Shown piece after piece: positions 62,785-64,000 of a stretch of DNA of 64,000 nt; position 1 is the stretch's first letter; every line of letters begins with the position of its first letter. Below the pieces are notes generated by a model. It was not told the DNA's origin and ran no database searches. It saw only the letters and a program-made list of their open reading frames with translations. The DNA is taken from contig NZ_JODR01000023.1 in assembly GCF_000725885.1 (NCBI RefSeq), positions 53,756 through 117,755 of the forward strand, in the 5' to 3' direction. The position numbers and the translations under genes were made by a program. The DNA comes from Streptomyces albus subsp. albus. GTDB lineage: Bacteria > Actinomycetota > Actinomycetes > Streptomycetales > Streptomycetaceae.

Positions 62785-62819
62785 TGGCACGATACTTACG
62801 GACCATGGCGATCGTGCCA
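62785..62819. promoter_or_regulatory. Inverted repeat upstream of gap2
   Basis: TGGCACGAT (62785-62793) and its exact complement ATCGTGCCA (62811-62819) flank 17 nt. GATACT (62791-62796) overlaps the left arm and could be a -10. A second hairpin GGTCCCCC/GGGGGACC (62857-62864 with 62867-62874) follows in the leader. Confidence 0.5.
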
Positions 62820-62897
62820 CTGTCCCGGGCCCGAGCCGGCGCGCGAACGTGGGGGTGGTCCCCCGAGGGGGACCGAGGAACGAAGGGACAGCTCACC

Positions 62898-63914
62898 ATG
62901 ACGCGTATCGCCATCAACGGATTCGGCCGCATCGGGCGCAATGTGCTGCGCGCCCTGCTGGAGAGGGACAGCGACCTGGAGATCGTCGCCGTCAACGACC
63001 TCGCCGAGCCGGCCACCTTGGCCAGGCTGCTGGCCTTCGACACGACGGCGGGCCGCCTCGGCCGTCCGGTGACGGTGGACGGCGACACCCTCGTCGTCGA
63101 CGGACGGCGCATCAAGGTGCTCGCCGAGCGGGAGCCGGCGCGGCTGCCGTGGGCCGGGCTCGGCGTGGACCTCGTGCTGGAGGCGACCGGGCGCTTCACC
63201 TCCGCCGAGGCCGCCCGCGCCCACCTCGACGCGGGCGCGCGGAAGGTCCTCGTCGGCGCACCGTCCGACGGCGCCGACGTCACCCTGGCCTACGGCGTCA
63301 ACACCGACGCCTACGACCCGGCCGCGCACACCGTCGTCTCGAATGCCTCCTGCACGACCAACGCGCTCGCGCCGCTGGCCGCGGTCCTGCACGAACTCGC
63401 CGATATCGAGCACGGGTTCATGACCACGGTGCACGCCTACACGCAGGAGCAGAACCTCCAGGACGGCCCCCACCGCGACGCCCGCCGCGCCCGCGCCGCC
63501 GCCGTCAACATCGTGCCGACGACGACGGGCGCCGCCAAGGCGATCGGCCTCGTCCTGCCCGCTCTGGACGGCCGGCTGTCGGGCGACTCGATCCGGGTGC
63601 CGGTGCCGGTGGGCTCGCTGGTGGAGCTCAACACCACCGTCTCCCGAGAGGTGACGGCCGAGCAGGTGCGCGCGGCCTACCGCGCCGCGGCGGCCGGGCC
63701 GCTCGCCGGGATCCTGGAGTACTCGGAGGACCCGCTGGTCTCCTCGGACATCACCGGCAACCCGGCCTCCGCGGTCTTCGACGCACCGCTCACCCGCGTG
63801 GACGGGCGCCATGTGAAGGTGGTCGCCTGGTACGACAACGAGTGGGGCTTCTCCAACCGCGTGATCGACACGCTGGAACTCCTCGCCACCCGCGGCGCCC
63901 CCGACGCTTCCTAA
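62898..63914 (+). CDS. Glyceraldehyde-3-phosphate dehydrogenase (Gap2 type)
   Basis: 338 aa. Starts MTRIAINGFGRIGRNVLRAL; AVNDL carries the NAD-selecting Asp; catalytic Cys152 is in SNASCTTNALAP (the usual second Cys is Ala); HGFMTTVHAYTQEQNLQDGP with His; C-terminal WYDNEWGFSNRVIDTLELLA. The substrate-loop FDTTAGRLG differs from the common YDS-GR. ATG 62898 follows AAGGGACA at 9 nt; an upstream in-frame ATG (62805) would add 31 non-homologous residues. Two inverted repeats precede it. It looks like the second, often gluconeogenic or stress-linked, gap of Streptomyces. Confidence 0.93.
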   Translation: MTRIAINGFGRIGRNVLRALLERDSDLEIVAVNDLAEPATLARLLAFDTTAGRLGRPVTVDGDTLVVDGRRIKVLAEREPARLPWAGLGVDLVLEATGRFTSAEAARAHLDAGARKVLVGAPSDGADVTLAYGVNTDAYDPAAHTVVSNASCTTNALAPLAAVLHELADIEHGFMTTVHAYTQEQNLQDGPHRDARRARAAAVNIVPTTTGAAKAIGLVLPALDGRLSGDSIRVPVPVGSLVELNTTVSREVTAEQVRAAYRAAAAGPLAGILEYSEDPLVSSDITGNPASAVFDAPLTRVDGRHVKVVAWYDNEWGFSNRVIDTLELLATRGAPDAS

Positions 63915-63922
63915 TGCTGTTG

Positions 63923-64000
63923 TCAAGCGGCCGTAGTCACTGGAGGCATGACTTGATAGCGCCGTCGGTCACGGATCAGGGCCCACAGGACGTTGACGCG
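63923..64000 (-). mobile_element. C-terminal end of an IS110-like transposase (runs off the window)
   Basis: The minus strand from 64000 to 63923 reads RVNVLWALIRDRRRYQ, then VMPPVTTAA and TGA. This is the typical C terminus of many Streptomyces IS110/IS116-family transposases. Only 25 residues are inside the window, so integrity cannot be judged. It is 8 nt past the gap2 stop and converges with it. Confidence 0.65.

Noticed and set aside
62805-62897. Longer gap2 start at ATG 62805
   Set aside because: It would add 31 non-homologous residues across an inverted repeat; the family starts at MTRIAINGFGRIGR and has a Shine-Dalgarno there.
59387-63914. A natural-product biosynthetic cluster
   Set aside because: Only one monooxygenase with regulators and a gap gene; no core synthase, transporter or further tailoring genes.

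Overview
The window is very GC-rich, with third codon positions almost always G or C, many GTG starts, actinobacterial gene families and Streptomyces-style leaderless promoters. It reads as chromosomal core sequence of a Streptomyces or close relative. Gene content and order match what I remember of the S. coelicolor block running from the rne/obg genes to hrcA/dnaJ2/era. That comparison is from memory and no database was searched.

Layout. 1-9.7 kb: a repeat-built hydrophobic protein, a TIGR03936/DUF2344 protein, a very long RNase E/G (RNase ES type), rplU-rpmA and obgE. 9.8-13.4 kb (minus strand): a secreted phospholipase D-like protein and a large glycerophosphotransferase-type cell-envelope polymer synthase. 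13.8-24.6 kb: proB, a small conserved gene, proA, two related membrane-anchored proteins, an M48 protease (minus), a 55-aa membrane protein, nadD, an LCP-type envelope protein, rsfS and a histidine phosphatase. 24.7-27.4 kb: two identical tRNA-Ala(GGC) genes flank two zinc-ribbon proteins and a GT87 mannosyltransferase. 27.5-38.8 kb: leuS with a leucine-codon attenuator, a membrane coiled-coil protein, DegV, comEA, comEC and holA. 39.2-47.9 kb: rpsT (minus), lepA, an acyl-CoA synthetase, a response regulator (minus), an ATPase/GAF/SpoIIE phosphatase and hemW (minus). 48.4-56.8 kb: a small membrane protein, a DUF3097 protein, an MBL hydrolase, CIRCE-hrcA-dnaJ, a nitronate monooxygenase, rsmE, a gene-free repeat region, a HIT protein and ribonuclease Z. 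56.8-59.3 kb (minus): threonine dehydratase, era and a cytidine-deaminase-like gene. 59.4-64 kb, more accessory: TetR and a divergent FAD monooxygenase, an AraC/DJ-1 regulator, gap2, and the end of an IS110-like transposase at the right edge.

Themes. Translation and RNA metabolism (rne, L21, L27, S20, Obg, LepA, RsfS, LeuS, Era, RsmE, RNase Z, HrcA/DnaJ) is mixed with envelope biogenesis (glycerophosphotransferase, LCP, GT87) and DNA uptake/replication (comEA, comEC, holA). The strongest unusual signals are: an apparent ribosome-mediated attenuator with a leaderless leucine peptide before leuS; comEC and holA lying in one uninterrupted reading frame across an antisense gene; two genes that seem to need CTG starts; about 18 starts with a -10 box 6-8 nt upstream; a probable LCP protein without the usual catalytic residues and a deaminase-like protein without its zinc site; and several intergenic repeat families. 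No CRISPR array, prophage or complete mobile element was seen.
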